This document shows, piece by piece, positions 13,605 through 22,715 of a stretch of 64,000 nucleotides of DNA (within the stretch, counting starts at the first letter, position 1; the number at the start of each line of letters is the position of its first letter). A program made the translations under genes and the position numbers. The stretch lies in contig NZ_BMRX01000002.1 in the NCBI RefSeq assembly GCF_014648855.1, positions 62,001-126,000 on the forward strand. Reading direction: 5' to 3'. The DNA comes from Streptomyces parvulus (GTDB lineage Bacteria; Actinomycetota; Actinomycetes; Streptomycetales; Streptomycetaceae). The notes beneath the pieces are model-generated. The model had not been told where the DNA came from, ran no database searches, and saw nothing but the letters and a program-made list of their open reading frames with translations.

Positions 13605-13829
13605 CGCGGGCTCCTTCATCGTGGCGCATGGGTACGGCAACCTCGTTGTGTCGGCGCGGCGCGGGGCCGCAGTTCGGCACGGGACTGGTGTTACGGATGT
13701 GGGGGCGGCTGTGGGGCATCTCGCCTCGCGAATGAGCAGGCGTCAGCTCGGATGCCCGCGCCCGCGATGCCGCAGTTGGCACCGGACGATAGCAGGACTT
13801 CACATGCCTCTTTATCCCGGCCCTACCCC
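13605..13829 (-). other. Spacer between atpI and atpB
   Basis: 225 bp without a gene. On the minus strand an extended -10-like sequence TGCTATCGT occurs about 30 bases after the atpI stop, which could be an internal promoter driving atpB onward, but no good -35 accompanies it. Nothing else recognised. Confidence 0.3.
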
Positions 13830-14264
13830 TCACGACGAGTGGCCCGTCTTCTCGGGCTTGTCGCTCGAGGAATCGGGCTCGACGTAGAGGATCTTGGCCT
13901 TCATGTGGGCCCGCGTCTGGGCGGCGATCCACGTGAGTGTGACGACGACCAAAGTGATCGCGAACGACCGGGGGTTGAACAGCGTCGTGTTCTTGAACGC
14001 GGCGAGGAAGACGAACAGCAGCAGGATCTGTGCCGCGTAGAGCATCAGGCCCATCGCCTGGAAAAGGTGCGGAAGTGACTTCGCCGTGCGCTGGAGGACA
14101 TAGAGCCCGATCCCCATGAAGAGCATCGCCACCAAGGTCGCGACGACGGCTCCGACCGCGCCCTTGCCGCCGGCGGCCACGGCGCTGACGACGGCGGCTA
14201 CTGCGCCGACGGCAGCCGTGGGCACGGCAGCCTGAAGCAAGGTCCGGACGTCATTGGACGGCAT
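13830..14264 (-). CDS. atpI: ATP synthase accessory protein AtpI
   Basis: 144-residue hydrophobic protein with four membrane segments (about residues 14-32, 35-55, 70-90, 98-117) and a short charged tail. Its place as first gene of the operon identifies it as AtpI/AtpZ-type, thought in other bacteria to aid c-ring assembly or Mg2+ supply; not essential. The ATG at 14264 has GGAG 9 bases upstream. The operon promoter should lie in the 288-bp region upstream. Confidence 0.9.
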   Translation of the reverse strand: MPSNDVRTLLQAAVPTAAVGAVAAVVSAVAAGGKGAVGAVVATLVAMLFMGIGLYVLQRTAKSLPHLFQAMGLMLYAAQILLLFVFLAAFKNTTLFNPRSFAITLVVVTLTWIAAQTRAHMKAKILYVEPDSSSDKPEKTGHSS

Positions 14265-14552
14265 GGCGGCAACTCCGCTTTTTCACAGGGGGCAGGGTGT
14301 CGTCATGGACGAGCGTAGTCCCGGGCCGAACGGAGTCCTCACGCCCAAGAGACCGTCGCACTACGGTCCTTAGGCTCTACCCGGGAGTTCTCGTGAACCG
14401 TATCACAAACTATTTGATGAGGTCTTTACCTGTGGGTGTGCTTGCTGTCACACATGAGAGTGACAGTGCGCGTCTGTGCAATCACTGCACCCGCTTGTCT
14501 GGTAATGGGGCGATTCGCTCCACCACGAGTTGGCAATGCTCTAGTCAGATTC
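14265..14552. other. Intergenic region upstream of the atp operon
   Basis: 288 bp, clearly less GC-rich than its surroundings between 14390 and 14560. It holds an imperfect stem CTGTCAC (14445-14451) / GTGACAG (14460-14466). It must contain the atp operon promoter (reading left) and the end of the transferase transcript, but I could not pick a convincing -35/-10 pair. Confidence 0.5.
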
Positions 14553-15854
14553 TTACCTTGTGCGCGAACGGGGTCCGACGGCGGTGGCCCCGTTGACGCC
14601 CGAGACGCCGGCGGCGACCGGCACCCGTTCCTCCTCGGCGGCCTCGTCCTCGGCGACGGCGGTCTCCCCGGCCGGCACGGCACTCCGGTGGCGCCGGTAG
14701 CGGGGCGGCACGAACCGCTCGGCCCAGCGCGGGGCGCGCGGCGTGAAGCGCGGCAGCAGGAGCAGCACCAGCCCGATCGCGCTGAGGAAGACCACGCCCA
14801 GCACGATCCACATGGACGCGGCGTTCACGGAGTAGGCGAGCGCCCCGAAGGCGATCAGCGCCGAGAAGAAGTACATGATCAGCACCGCGCGGCTGTGCGA
14901 GTGCCCGATCTCCAGCAGCCGGTGGTGCAGGTGGCCGCGGTCCGCGGCGAACGGCGACTGGCCGCGCCAGGTGCGGCGCACGATCGCCAGGATCAGGTCG
15001 GCGGCCGGGATGGCGATGATGGTCAGCGGCATCAGCAGCGGGATGTAGACGGGCACCATCTGGTGCACCGCGTTGCGCTCGGACCCGGAGAAGAGCTTCA
15101 TCACGTCGGGGTCCACCTGGCCCGTGACGGAGATCGCGCCGGCCGCGAGGACCAGCCCGATCAGCATCGAGCCCGAGTCGCCCATGAAGATCCGCGCGGG
15201 ATGCATGTTGTGCGGCAGGAAGCCCAGGCACATGCCCATCAGGATGGCCGCGAACAGCGAGGCGGGCGCCGCGGCCTCGATGCCGTACGAGTACCAGATC
15301 CGGTACGCGTACATGAAGAACGCCGCCGCCGCGATGCAGACCATGCCGGCCGCGAGGCCGTCGAGGCCGTCCACGAAGTTGACCGCGTTGATGGTGATGA
15401 CGACCAGCGCCACCGTCAGCAGGGTGCCCTGCCACTGGGTGAGCGCCACCGTGCCGACGCCCGGCAGCGGGATCCACAGGATGGTCAGACCCTGCACCAC
15501 CATCACGCCGGCGGCGATCATCTGCCCGCCCAGCTTGATCAGGGCGTCGATCTCGAACTTGTCGTCCAGGACGCCGATCAGCCAGATCAGGGCGGCGCCC
15601 GAGAGCAGGGCGCGCGGCTCGTTGGACTTCTCGAAGACCTCGCTCAGGTTGGTGAGGTGGTCCGCGACCAGCAGGCCCGCGCACAGCCCGAAGAACATGG
15701 CGATCCCGCCGAGCCGCGGAGTGGGTTCCCGGTGCACGTCACGTGCCCGGATCTCCGGCATCGCCCCCGCCACGATCGCGAATTTCCGTACCGGCCCTGT
15801 CAGCAGATACGTCACCGCGGCCGTGATGCAGAGCGTCAGCAGGTATTCACGCAC
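14553..15854 (-). CDS. UDP-GlcNAc:undecaprenyl-phosphate GlcNAc-1-P transferase (WecA/TagO family)
   Basis: 433-residue polytopic membrane enzyme of the MraY/WecA superfamily that starts lipid-linked polysaccharide or teichoic acid synthesis. Ten to eleven membrane helices are visible. Family motifs: PRLGGIAMF (cytoplasmic loop 1), LIGVLDDKFEID, the metal-binding NAVNFVDGLDGLAAG, and RIFMGDSGSMLIG. An HLHHRLLEIGHS-type loop near residue 310 fits the WecA/TagO branch. GTG 15854 (REYLLTLCI...) is preferred over GTG 15866 because GGGGAA lies at the right distance. The C-terminal 60 residues are a charged, low-complexity extension. Confidence 0.93.
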   Translation of the reverse strand: MREYLLTLCITAAVTYLLTGPVRKFAIVAGAMPEIRARDVHREPTPRLGGIAMFFGLCAGLLVADHLTNLSEVFEKSNEPRALLSGAALIWLIGVLDDKFEIDALIKLGGQMIAAGVMVVQGLTILWIPLPGVGTVALTQWQGTLLTVALVVITINAVNFVDGLDGLAAGMVCIAAAAFFMYAYRIWYSYGIEAAAPASLFAAILMGMCLGFLPHNMHPARIFMGDSGSMLIGLVLAAGAISVTGQVDPDVMKLFSGSERNAVHQMVPVYIPLLMPLTIIAIPAADLILAIVRRTWRGQSPFAADRGHLHHRLLEIGHSHSRAVLIMYFFSALIAFGALAYSVNAASMWIVLGVVFLSAIGLVLLLLPRFTPRAPRWAERFVPPRYRRHRSAVPAGETAVAEDEAAEEERVPVAAGVSGVNGATAVGPRSRTR

Positions 15855-15984
15855 GGGCTTCCCCACAGGTCTCGCTGGCCATCCTCAGCCCCACACCCTA
15901 GCGATGCACGCATACGGTTGAGGACTTCCGGGTATCGACGATGGTTGCACGAGTGGCTGTGCGCGTGTGCGCGCCCGCCCCGCC

Positions 15985-17250
15985 TCAGTCCGGATACGGC
16001 GGGAATTCCGTGACCAGGGCCCGCACGTCGTCCCGGGCGGAGACCGGGTCGGCGTCCCCGCGCAGCACCCCCGCGAGCAGCGTGGCGACCGCCCGCATCT
16101 CCCGCTCCCCCATGCCCTGCGTGGTGACGGCGGCCGTGCCCAGGCGCAGCCCGCGGTCGTCCGCGTGCGGCAGCGCACAGCAGTCCAGCACGATCCCGGC
16201 CGCCGCGAGCCGGCTCCGCGCGGTCCTGCCGTCGACGCCCAGCGGGGCCGGGTCGGCCGTGATCAGGTGGGTGTCGGTGCCGCCGGTCGTGACGGCCAGG
16301 CCCTCGGCGGCCAGGTGGGCGGCGAGGACCCGGGCGTTGGCGACCACCTGGTGCGCGTAGGCCGCGAAGGCCCCGGTGGCCGCCTCCCCGAAGGCGACGG
16401 CCTTGGCGGCGATGGTGTGCATCTGGGCCCCGCCCTGGGTGAAGGGGAACACCGCCCGGTCCACCCGCTCGGCCAGCTCGCTCCCGCACAGCACCATGCC
16501 GCCGCGCGGCCCGCGCAGCACCTTGTGCGTGGTGGCGCACACGATGTCGGCGTACGGCACCGGACTGGGCGCCGCTCCCCCGGCGACCAGCCCGATCGGA
16601 TGGGCCGCGTCCGCGATGAGGTAGGCGCCCACCTCGTCGGCGACCTCGCGGAAGAAGGCGTAGTCGACGTGGCGGGGGTAGGCGATCGAGCCGCACACGA
16701 TCGCCTTGGGCCGGCGTGCGCGGGCCAGGGCGCGCACCTGGTCGTGGTCGACGAGCCCGGTCTCCGCGTCCACCCCGTAGCCGACGAAGTCGAACCAGCG
16801 GCCGGAGAAGTTGGCGGGCGAGCCGTGGGTGAGGTGGCCGCCGTGGGGCAGGCCGAGGGCCAGGACGGTGTCGCCGGGGCGCAGCAGGGCGGCGTAGGCG
16901 GCCAGCACGGCGGAGGAGCCGGAGTGGGGCTGCACGTTGGCGTGCTCGGCGCCGAAGAGGTCCCGGGCGCGGTCCACGGCCAGCCGCTCGGCGACGTCCG
17001 CGATCTCGCAGCCGCCGTGGTGCCGGGCGCCCGGGTAGCCCTCGGCGTATTTGTTGGCCAGCGGGGAGCCGAGAGCGGCCAGCACGGCGGGGGACGTGAA
17101 GTTCTCGGCGGCGATCAGCTGGAGGGTCGTCGACTGCCGGCGGCGCTCGGCGTACAGGACCTCGGCCAGCTCCGGATCCTGGCGGCCCAGGGCCCCGAGC
17201 AGGCCGAGGTCGCCGTCCTCGGCCGTGGGGACGTCGTGGGTAACCGACAT
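15985..17250 (-). CDS. glyA: Serine hydroxymethyltransferase
   Basis: 421-residue PLP enzyme converting serine + THF to glycine + methylene-THF. Present are LIAAENFTS, the active-site lysine Lys243 in CATTHKVLRGPRGG, HSGSSAVLAAY and DAAHPIGLVAGG. The ATG at 17250 has GGAG 6 bases upstream; the frame continues upstream to 17364 without conservation. S. coelicolor carries two glyA genes and this one occupies the copy next to the atp operon; which copy is the main housekeeping enzyme cannot be told from sequence. Confidence 0.93.
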   Translation of the reverse strand: MSVTHDVPTAEDGDLGLLGALGRQDPELAEVLYAERRRQSTTLQLIAAENFTSPAVLAALGSPLANKYAEGYPGARHHGGCEIADVAERLAVDRARDLFGAEHANVQPHSGSSAVLAAYAALLRPGDTVLALGLPHGGHLTHGSPANFSGRWFDFVGYGVDAETGLVDHDQVRALARARRPKAIVCGSIAYPRHVDYAFFREVADEVGAYLIADAAHPIGLVAGGAAPSPVPYADIVCATTHKVLRGPRGGMVLCGSELAERVDRAVFPFTQGGAQMHTIAAKAVAFGEAATGAFAAYAHQVVANARVLAAHLAAEGLAVTTGGTDTHLITADPAPLGVDGRTARSRLAAAGIVLDCCALPHADDRGLRLGTAAVTTQGMGEREMRAVATLLAGVLRGDADPVSARDDVRALVTEFPPYPD

Positions 17251-17407
17251 GGTGCGCTCCGGGCGTGCGTCGACGGTGACGTACGACCAATGTAGGCCCG
17301 GGGCGCGAAAGCCGCCCGGCGTCGGCCGCGCCCGCGCCGCGGCCCCCGTCGGCGCCGTGACCACCGGGGCGCCGCCCCCGCCGCGCCCCGCGTCCGGCCC
17401 CGCCTCG

Positions 17408-18088
17408 TCATGCCCGGGTGGGAACCCCGGTCAGCGCCGTCACCACCGGGTCCAGGGCCTGGTGTATCTCGTCCCCCACGGACCGGAAGAACGGCAGCGG
17501 CGCCCCGTAGGGGTCGTAGACCTCGTCCGCCTCCGCCGTGGGCGCCAGCAGCCAGCCGCGCAGTGCGGCGGCCGCGCGGACCAGGGCGCGCGCCCGGGTG
17601 ACCACGCCCTCGTCCAGCGACGGGAGCGTCGCCGGGTCGATGGCGTTGACCAGGCGGGTGAACTCCTTGAGGGTGAAGGTCCGCAGTCCGGCCGAGTGGC
17701 CCATCGAGATGACCTGCGCCCGGTGGTCCCGCGTCGCGGTGAGCACCAGGTCGGCGCGGATCACGTGCTCGTCGAGCAGCTCGCGCCCGGTGAAGCCGGC
17801 CGCGTCGGCGCCGAAGTCCGCGAGGACCGTCTCGGCGTTCGCCTCCATCGGTGCGCCCTCGTGGCCCCAGGTGCCCGCGCTCTCCACGATGAGCCCGCCG
17901 CCCAGCACGCCGAGCCGCTCCGTCACGAAATGCCGGGTCAGCCGCTCGGTGATGGGCGAGCGGCAGACGTTGCCGGTGCTGACGTGGAGGATGCGGAAGC
18001 TGTCGCGCGGAAGCCCGACGAACGTCGTCGTGATCTCCGCGGCACGTTCCCCGTTGCCTATGCCACGCCCCGTCCCAGGGGCCGTCAA
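17408..18088 (-). CDS. Low-molecular-weight protein-tyrosine-phosphatase-like protein, nucleophile Cys replaced by Ser
   Basis: 226 residues. The start is taken as TTG 18088, which overlaps the Sua5-gene stop (TTGA) and follows GAGG by about 7 bases; no ATG or GTG is available before the conserved fold. The P-loop reads HVSTGNVCRSPITER. In true LMW-PTPs the loop is C-x5-R with the first Cys as nucleophile; here that position is Ser37 (codon AGC), while Cys42, Arg43 and Ser44 are kept. The DPYG motif carrying the general-acid Asp is also kept. It may therefore act as a phosphotyrosine or phosphoarginine binder, a weak enzyme, or on another substrate. Usually annotated simply as protein tyrosine phosphatase. 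Confidence 0.85.
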   Translation of the reverse strand: MTAPGTGRGIGNGERAAEITTTFVGLPRDSFRILHVSTGNVCRSPITERLTRHFVTERLGVLGGGLIVESAGTWGHEGAPMEANAETVLADFGADAAGFTGRELLDEHVIRADLVLTATRDHRAQVISMGHSAGLRTFTLKEFTRLVNAIDPATLPSLDEGVVTRARALVRAAAALRGWLLAPTAEADEVYDPYGAPLPFFRSVGDEIHQALDPVVTALTGVPTRA

Positions 18089-18732
18089 TTCGCCACCTCG
18101 AGATCGGGTACCACCTTGCGCAGCTCCTCGGCGGAGAGCGCGCCCGCACGCAGCAGCACCGGCACCTCCCGGGTGACGTCGACGATGGACGACGGGACGA
18201 TGCCGGGGGTGGGGCCGCCGTCGAGGTAGACGGAGACGGAGTCGCCGAGCATCTGCTGGGCGGCGTCGCAGTCCTCGGGCGCCGGGTGTCCGGTGAGGTT
18301 GGCGGAGGAGACGGCCATCGGGCCGAACTCGGTGAGCAGCTCGATGGCCACGGGGTGCAGCGGCATCCGCACGGCGACCGTCCCCCGGGTCTCGCCGAGG
18401 TCCCACTGCAGCGACGGCTGGTGCTTGGCGACCAGCGTCAGCGCGCCCGGCCAGAAGGCGTCGACCAGCTCCCAGGCCATCTCGGAGAAGTCGGTGACGA
18501 GGCCGTGCAGGGTGTTCGGGGAGCCGATGAGGACGGGCGAGGGCATGTTCCGGCCCCGGCCCTTGGCCTCCAGCAGGTCGCCGACGGCCTCCGGCGCGAA
18601 GGCGTCCGCGCCGATGCCGTACACCGTGTCGGTGGGCAGCACCACCAGCTCGCCACGGCGGACGGCGGACGCGGCCTCGCGCAGACCGGTCACTCGGTCG
18701 GTCGCGTCGTTGGTGTCGTATCGCCGTGCCAT
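18085..18732 (-). CDS. sua5: L-threonylcarbamoyladenylate synthase (Sua5/YrdC)
   Basis: 215-residue enzyme of the first step of t6A37 tRNA modification (Thr + HCO3- + ATP). The YrdC domain fills the protein: the substrate-binding PTDTVYGIGADAF near residue 33, KGRGRNMPSPVLI and the AVSSANLTGHPAP motif. It lacks the Sua5 C-terminal domain, so it is closer to TsaC/YrdC in length. The prmC-sua5-ptp-wecA gene order is conserved in actinobacteria. It follows prmC by 50 bp and overlaps the phosphatase gene. Confidence 0.93.
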   Translation of the reverse strand: MARRYDTNDATDRVTGLREAASAVRRGELVVLPTDTVYGIGADAFAPEAVGDLLEAKGRGRNMPSPVLIGSPNTLHGLVTDFSEMAWELVDAFWPGALTLVAKHQPSLQWDLGETRGTVAVRMPLHPVAIELLTEFGPMAVSSANLTGHPAPEDCDAAQQMLGDSVSVYLDGGPTPGIVPSSIVDVTREVPVLLRAGALSAEELRKVVPDLEVAN

Positions 18733-18782
18733 TTAGCTGGCCTCCTCGTACACGTGCTGCGGGATCGAAGTCGGGGCGGTGC

Positions 18783-19628
18783 TCACGGCAGTGCCTTGCG
18801 GGCGGTCGCGAACCGCGGGCGGTTGTTCAGGTCGGGGTGGTCGGCCGCGTCGGCCCAGCCCCGCTCCTCGGTGAAGATCCACGGCACCTGCCCGCCCTGG
18901 GTGTCGGCGTGCTCGACGACGACCACGCCGCCGGGGCGCAGCAGACGGTGCGCGGTGCGTTCCAGGCCGCGGATCAGGTCGAGGCCGTCCTCGCCGGAGA
19001 ACAGGGCCATCTGCGGATCGTGGTCGCGGGCCTCGGGGGCGACGTACTCCCACTCGGTGAGCGGGATGTACGGCGGGTTGGAGACGACCAGGTCGACCTG
19101 GCCGTCGAGGTCCGGGAAGGCCGCCAGGGCGTCTCCCTGGCGCAGTTCGACCCTGGACCCCTCCATGTTCTTGCGCGTCCACACCAGGGCGTCCTCGGAC
19201 AGCTCCACGGCGTACACGCGCGAGCGGGGCACCTCCTGGGCGAGCGCGAGCGCGATGGCGCCGGAGCCGGTGCACAGGTCGACGATGCAGGGCTCGACGA
19301 CGTCCATGGCGCGTACCGCGTCTATGGCCCAGCCGACGACCGACTCGGTCTCGGGGCGGGGCACGAAGACGCCGGGGCCGACCTGGAGCTCCAGGTAGCG
19401 GAAGTAGGCGCGGCCGGTGATGTGCTGGAGCGGCTCGCGCGCCTCGCGGCGGGCGACGACCTCCCAGTACCGGGCGTCGAACTCCGCGTCCGGCACGGTG
19501 TGCAGCTCGCCCCGCTTGACGCCGTGCAGGTGCGCGGCGAGTTCCTCCGCGTCGGTGCGCGGCGAGGGCACGCCGGCGTCGGCCAGCCGCTGGGTGGCCT
19601 GGGCCACCTCCATGAGCAGCAGGTTCAC
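18783..19628 (-). CDS. prmC: Release-factor glutamine methyltransferase
   Basis: 281-residue SAM enzyme that N5-methylates the Gln of the GGQ motif of RF1/RF2. The N-terminal helical substrate-binding domain covers about residues 1-85; the Rossmann fold has the SAM motif VDLCTGSGAIALALA and the catalytic VVSNPPYIPL. GTG 19628 is the start (GGAGG 7 bases upstream). It sits just downstream of prfA, its substrate gene, with a 51-bp gap. Confidence 0.95.
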   Translation of the reverse strand: MNLLLMEVAQATQRLADAGVPSPRTDAEELAAHLHGVKRGELHTVPDAEFDARYWEVVARREAREPLQHITGRAYFRYLELQVGPGVFVPRPETESVVGWAIDAVRAMDVVEPCIVDLCTGSGAIALALAQEVPRSRVYAVELSEDALVWTRKNMEGSRVELRQGDALAAFPDLDGQVDLVVSNPPYIPLTEWEYVAPEARDHDPQMALFSGEDGLDLIRGLERTAHRLLRPGGVVVVEHADTQGGQVPWIFTEERGWADAADHPDLNNRPRFATARKALP

Positions 19629-19679
19629 GCTGGTCCTCCGGGGCTGAGCTGTTGTCCGGTGCGGGTGGTGCGGCGGAGC

Positions 19680-20756
<1,077 letters not shown>

Positions 20757-20798
20757 CTTGGGCTCCTGCACTGCGGGGGAAGGGGAAGGCGGGCGACC

Positions 20799-20817
20799 AA
20801 AAACGCCGGTCCCGGCG
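20799..20817 (-). terminator. Intrinsic terminator between rpmE and prfA
   Basis: Read on the minus strand: CGCCGG, 2-base loop, CCGGCG, then five T (plus-strand A-run 20799-20803). The stem covers 20804-20817. It lies 47 bp after the rpmE stop and 42 bp before prfA. A second GC stem (TCCCC...GGGGA, about 20819-20834) lies just ahead of it. Confidence 0.7.
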
Positions 20818-20864
20818 CTCCCCCGGGCGGGGGATGCGGCCGTGGACCGGCGGTTGGGGGCTCG

Positions 20865-21089
20865 CTACTTCTTGGAGCCGGCGGAAGCCTTGCCGAAGCG
20901 GGCCTCGAAGCGGGCCACGCGGCCACCGGTGTCGAGGATCTTCTGCTTGCCCGTGTAGAACGGGTGGCACTCGGAGCAGACCTCGGCCCGGACGGTGCCG
21001 GACTCGATGGTGCTGCGGGTGGTGAACGACGCGCCGCAGGTGCAGCTGACCTGCGTCTCGACGTACTCGGGGTGGATGTCGCGCTTCAA
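20865..21089 (-). CDS. rpmE: 50S ribosomal protein L31, zinc-binding form
   Basis: 74 residues, the normal length. The start is TTG 21089 (AGGAG 5 bases upstream), giving (fMet)[13 protein letters not shown]. Four cysteines, Cys16, Cys18, Cys38 and Cys41, mark the zinc-containing (C+) form, as opposed to the Zur-regulated C- paralogue. A SigR promoter lies about 105 bp upstream, consistent with rpmE being a known member of the S. coelicolor SigR (thiol stress) regulon. Confidence 0.97.
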   Translation of the reverse strand: MKRDIHPEYVETQVSCTCGASFTTRSTIESGTVRAEVCSECHPFYTGKQKILDTGGRVARFEARFGKASAGSKK

Positions 21090-21192
21090 GGTGTCTCCTA
21101 GGTTCGGGAGGGCACCGGGTCGCCGCCGCGGGGTGCGGGAGCGTGAACCGGGGCCGACGTACCAGTCTGCCAGCACTGGCGTCACTCCCCAA

Positions 21193-21218
21193 AACCGGGG
21201 GCGGCCGTCATCTATTCC
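21193..21218 (-). promoter_or_regulatory. SigR-type promoter of rpmE
   Basis: On the minus strand GGAAT (21218-21214), an 18-base spacer, then GTT (21195-21193): an exact match to the SigR consensus GGAAT-N18-GTT. The expected transcript start is about 10 bases further down, giving a leader of about 95 bases. The promoter lies in the gap right after the LCP-gene stop at 21226. Confidence 0.85.
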
Positions 21219-21225
21219 GGGGCGC

Positions 21226-22371
21226 TCACGAGGCGTTCACGACGCCCTTGGCCCCGCCGGCCGCGGTGCCCTCGGTGGCGCTCGCGGGGATCGGGCGGTC
21301 GTTCTTCAGGGCCGTCCAGACCTGCTGGGCCTTGTCCTTCTGCATCAGGACGCGGTTGGCGTCGGCGGGGTCGTAGATCACCGGCATGGTCACCATGTGC
21401 ATGCCGTCCGGCTCGATGCCCTTGAGGCCGCTCGCGAAGGACATCAGCGAGTTGACCGAGCCCAGGTCGGAGTCGGTGGTCACGGTCTTGGTGGCGGTGT
21501 CGGCGAGGTCGTACAGCCTCTTCGGGTTGCCGAGCACGCCGATGTCCTTGACCTGCTGGACCAGGGCCTTCACGAAGGCCTGCTGGAGCTGGATGCGGCC
21601 GAGGTCGGAGCCGTCGCCGACGCCGTGCCGGGTGCGGACCAGCCCGAGCGACTGCTCGCCGTCGAGGGTGTGGGTCCCGGCGGTGAGGTTCAGGTGGCTG
21701 TCGGGGTCCTTGATGTTCTCGGTGGTGGTGATCTTCACGCCGCCGAGGTCGTCGATGAGGTTCTGGAAGCCGCTGAAGTCGACCTCCAGGTAGTGGTCCA
21801 TGCGCAGGCCGCTGATCGACTCCACGGTCTTCACGGCGCAGGCGGCGCCGCCGGTGGAGTAGGCGGAGTTGAACATCACGTCGTCGGCGGCGGGCTGCTC
21901 GCCGCCCTCGCTGCCGGTGCAGGCGGGACGGTGGATGAGGGTGTCGCGCGGGATGGAGACCACGCTGGCCTTCTTGTGCCCCTTGTAGACGTGCACGATC
22001 ATCGCGGTGTCCGACCGGGCGGTGCCGTCGTCGGTGCCGCCGCCGAGCTTGTCGTTGCCGCCGGCGCGGGTGTCCGAGCCGAGCACCAGGATGTTCTCGG
22101 AGCCGTTGTCGGCCTTCTCCGGCCGGTCGGCGCCGAGCGCCTGGTCGATGTCGACGCTGGTGAGGTTGCCGTTCAGCTTGAAGTACAGGACGCCGGCACC
22201 GGTGCCGCCCAGCACCACGACGCCCGCGGCGCTCCAGGCGGCGACGAGCAGGGCCTTGCGCCGCTTCGCCCTGGGCTTGCGGCGGCGGCCCTTGCCCCGG
22301 CGGCCGGGTCCTGTGCTGCGGGACTCCCCGGTGCCGGGTATCGCGGGGTCCGGCGTGCTCTCGGCTGACAT
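21226..22371 (-). CDS. LytR-CpsA-Psr (LCP) family cell-wall polymer ligase
   Basis: 381-residue membrane-anchored enzyme that transfers lipid-linked glycopolymers to peptidoglycan. A basic cytoplasmic N-terminus (residues 1-47, many Arg/Lys) precedes one membrane helix (about 48-68); the LCP domain then spans about 95-330. Conserved features: [20 protein letters not shown] with the pyrophosphate-binding Arg, [18 protein letters not shown] and [10 protein letters not shown]. The gene has its own promoter region upstream (22372-22715). Confidence 0.93.
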   Translation of the reverse strand: MSAESTPDPAIPGTGESRSTGPGRRGKGRRRKPRAKRRKALLVAAWSAAGVVVLGGTGAGVLYFKLNGNLTSVDIDQALGADRPEKADNGSENILVLGSDTRAGGNDKLGGGTDDGTARSDTAMIVHVYKGHKKASVVSIPRDTLIHRPACTGSEGGEQPAADDVMFNSAYSTGGAACAVKTVESISGLRMDHYLEVDFSGFQNLIDDLGGVKITTTENIKDPDSHLNLTAGTHTLDGEQSLGLVRTRHGVGDGSDLGRIQLQQAFVKALVQQVKDIGVLGNPKRLYDLADTATKTVTTDSDLGSVNSLMSFASGLKGIEPDGMHMVTMPVIYDPADANRVLMQKDKAQQVWTALKNDRPIPASATEGTAAGGAKGVVNAS

Positions 22372-22715
22372 GGGCTCCTCGGTGTTCGTCCGGTCGGTCT
22401 ACCCCCTGCGCTCGGGGTCGGGGTCGGTCGGCTCCGGCGGCTTTCCACCGGTACCTCACCTATCGTCCCCCCGTAGCTGGGACGGGGGAACTCGGGACAG
22501 GGTTGCACAACGTTCTGTGGTCGCCGGGTGGGGTGATCGTCACTCAACGTGTCCGAATCGGCCGGGTCCGCCTCGCTGACCTGGGGATCCACGGACACCG
22601 CTCCGGGGACGCCCGTCCCGCCCCGGCTTTGGAGCGTGTGGCGAAGGTCGCAACGCGGAAGGGGCCGCCCCCGTGGTGGGAGCGGCCCCTGACGGCCGTG
22701 GAGGCCTCGCCGGGA
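22372..22715. other. Intergenic region upstream of the LCP gene, with protease terminator
   Basis: 344 bp without a gene. The right part holds the inverted repeat AGGGGCCGC (22660-22668) / GCGGCCCCT (22682-22690), a T-less hairpin 26 bp after the protease stop and likely its terminator. The left part should contain the LCP promoter; a -10-like GATAGGT occurs on the minus strand near 22460, without a clear -35. Confidence 0.55.
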
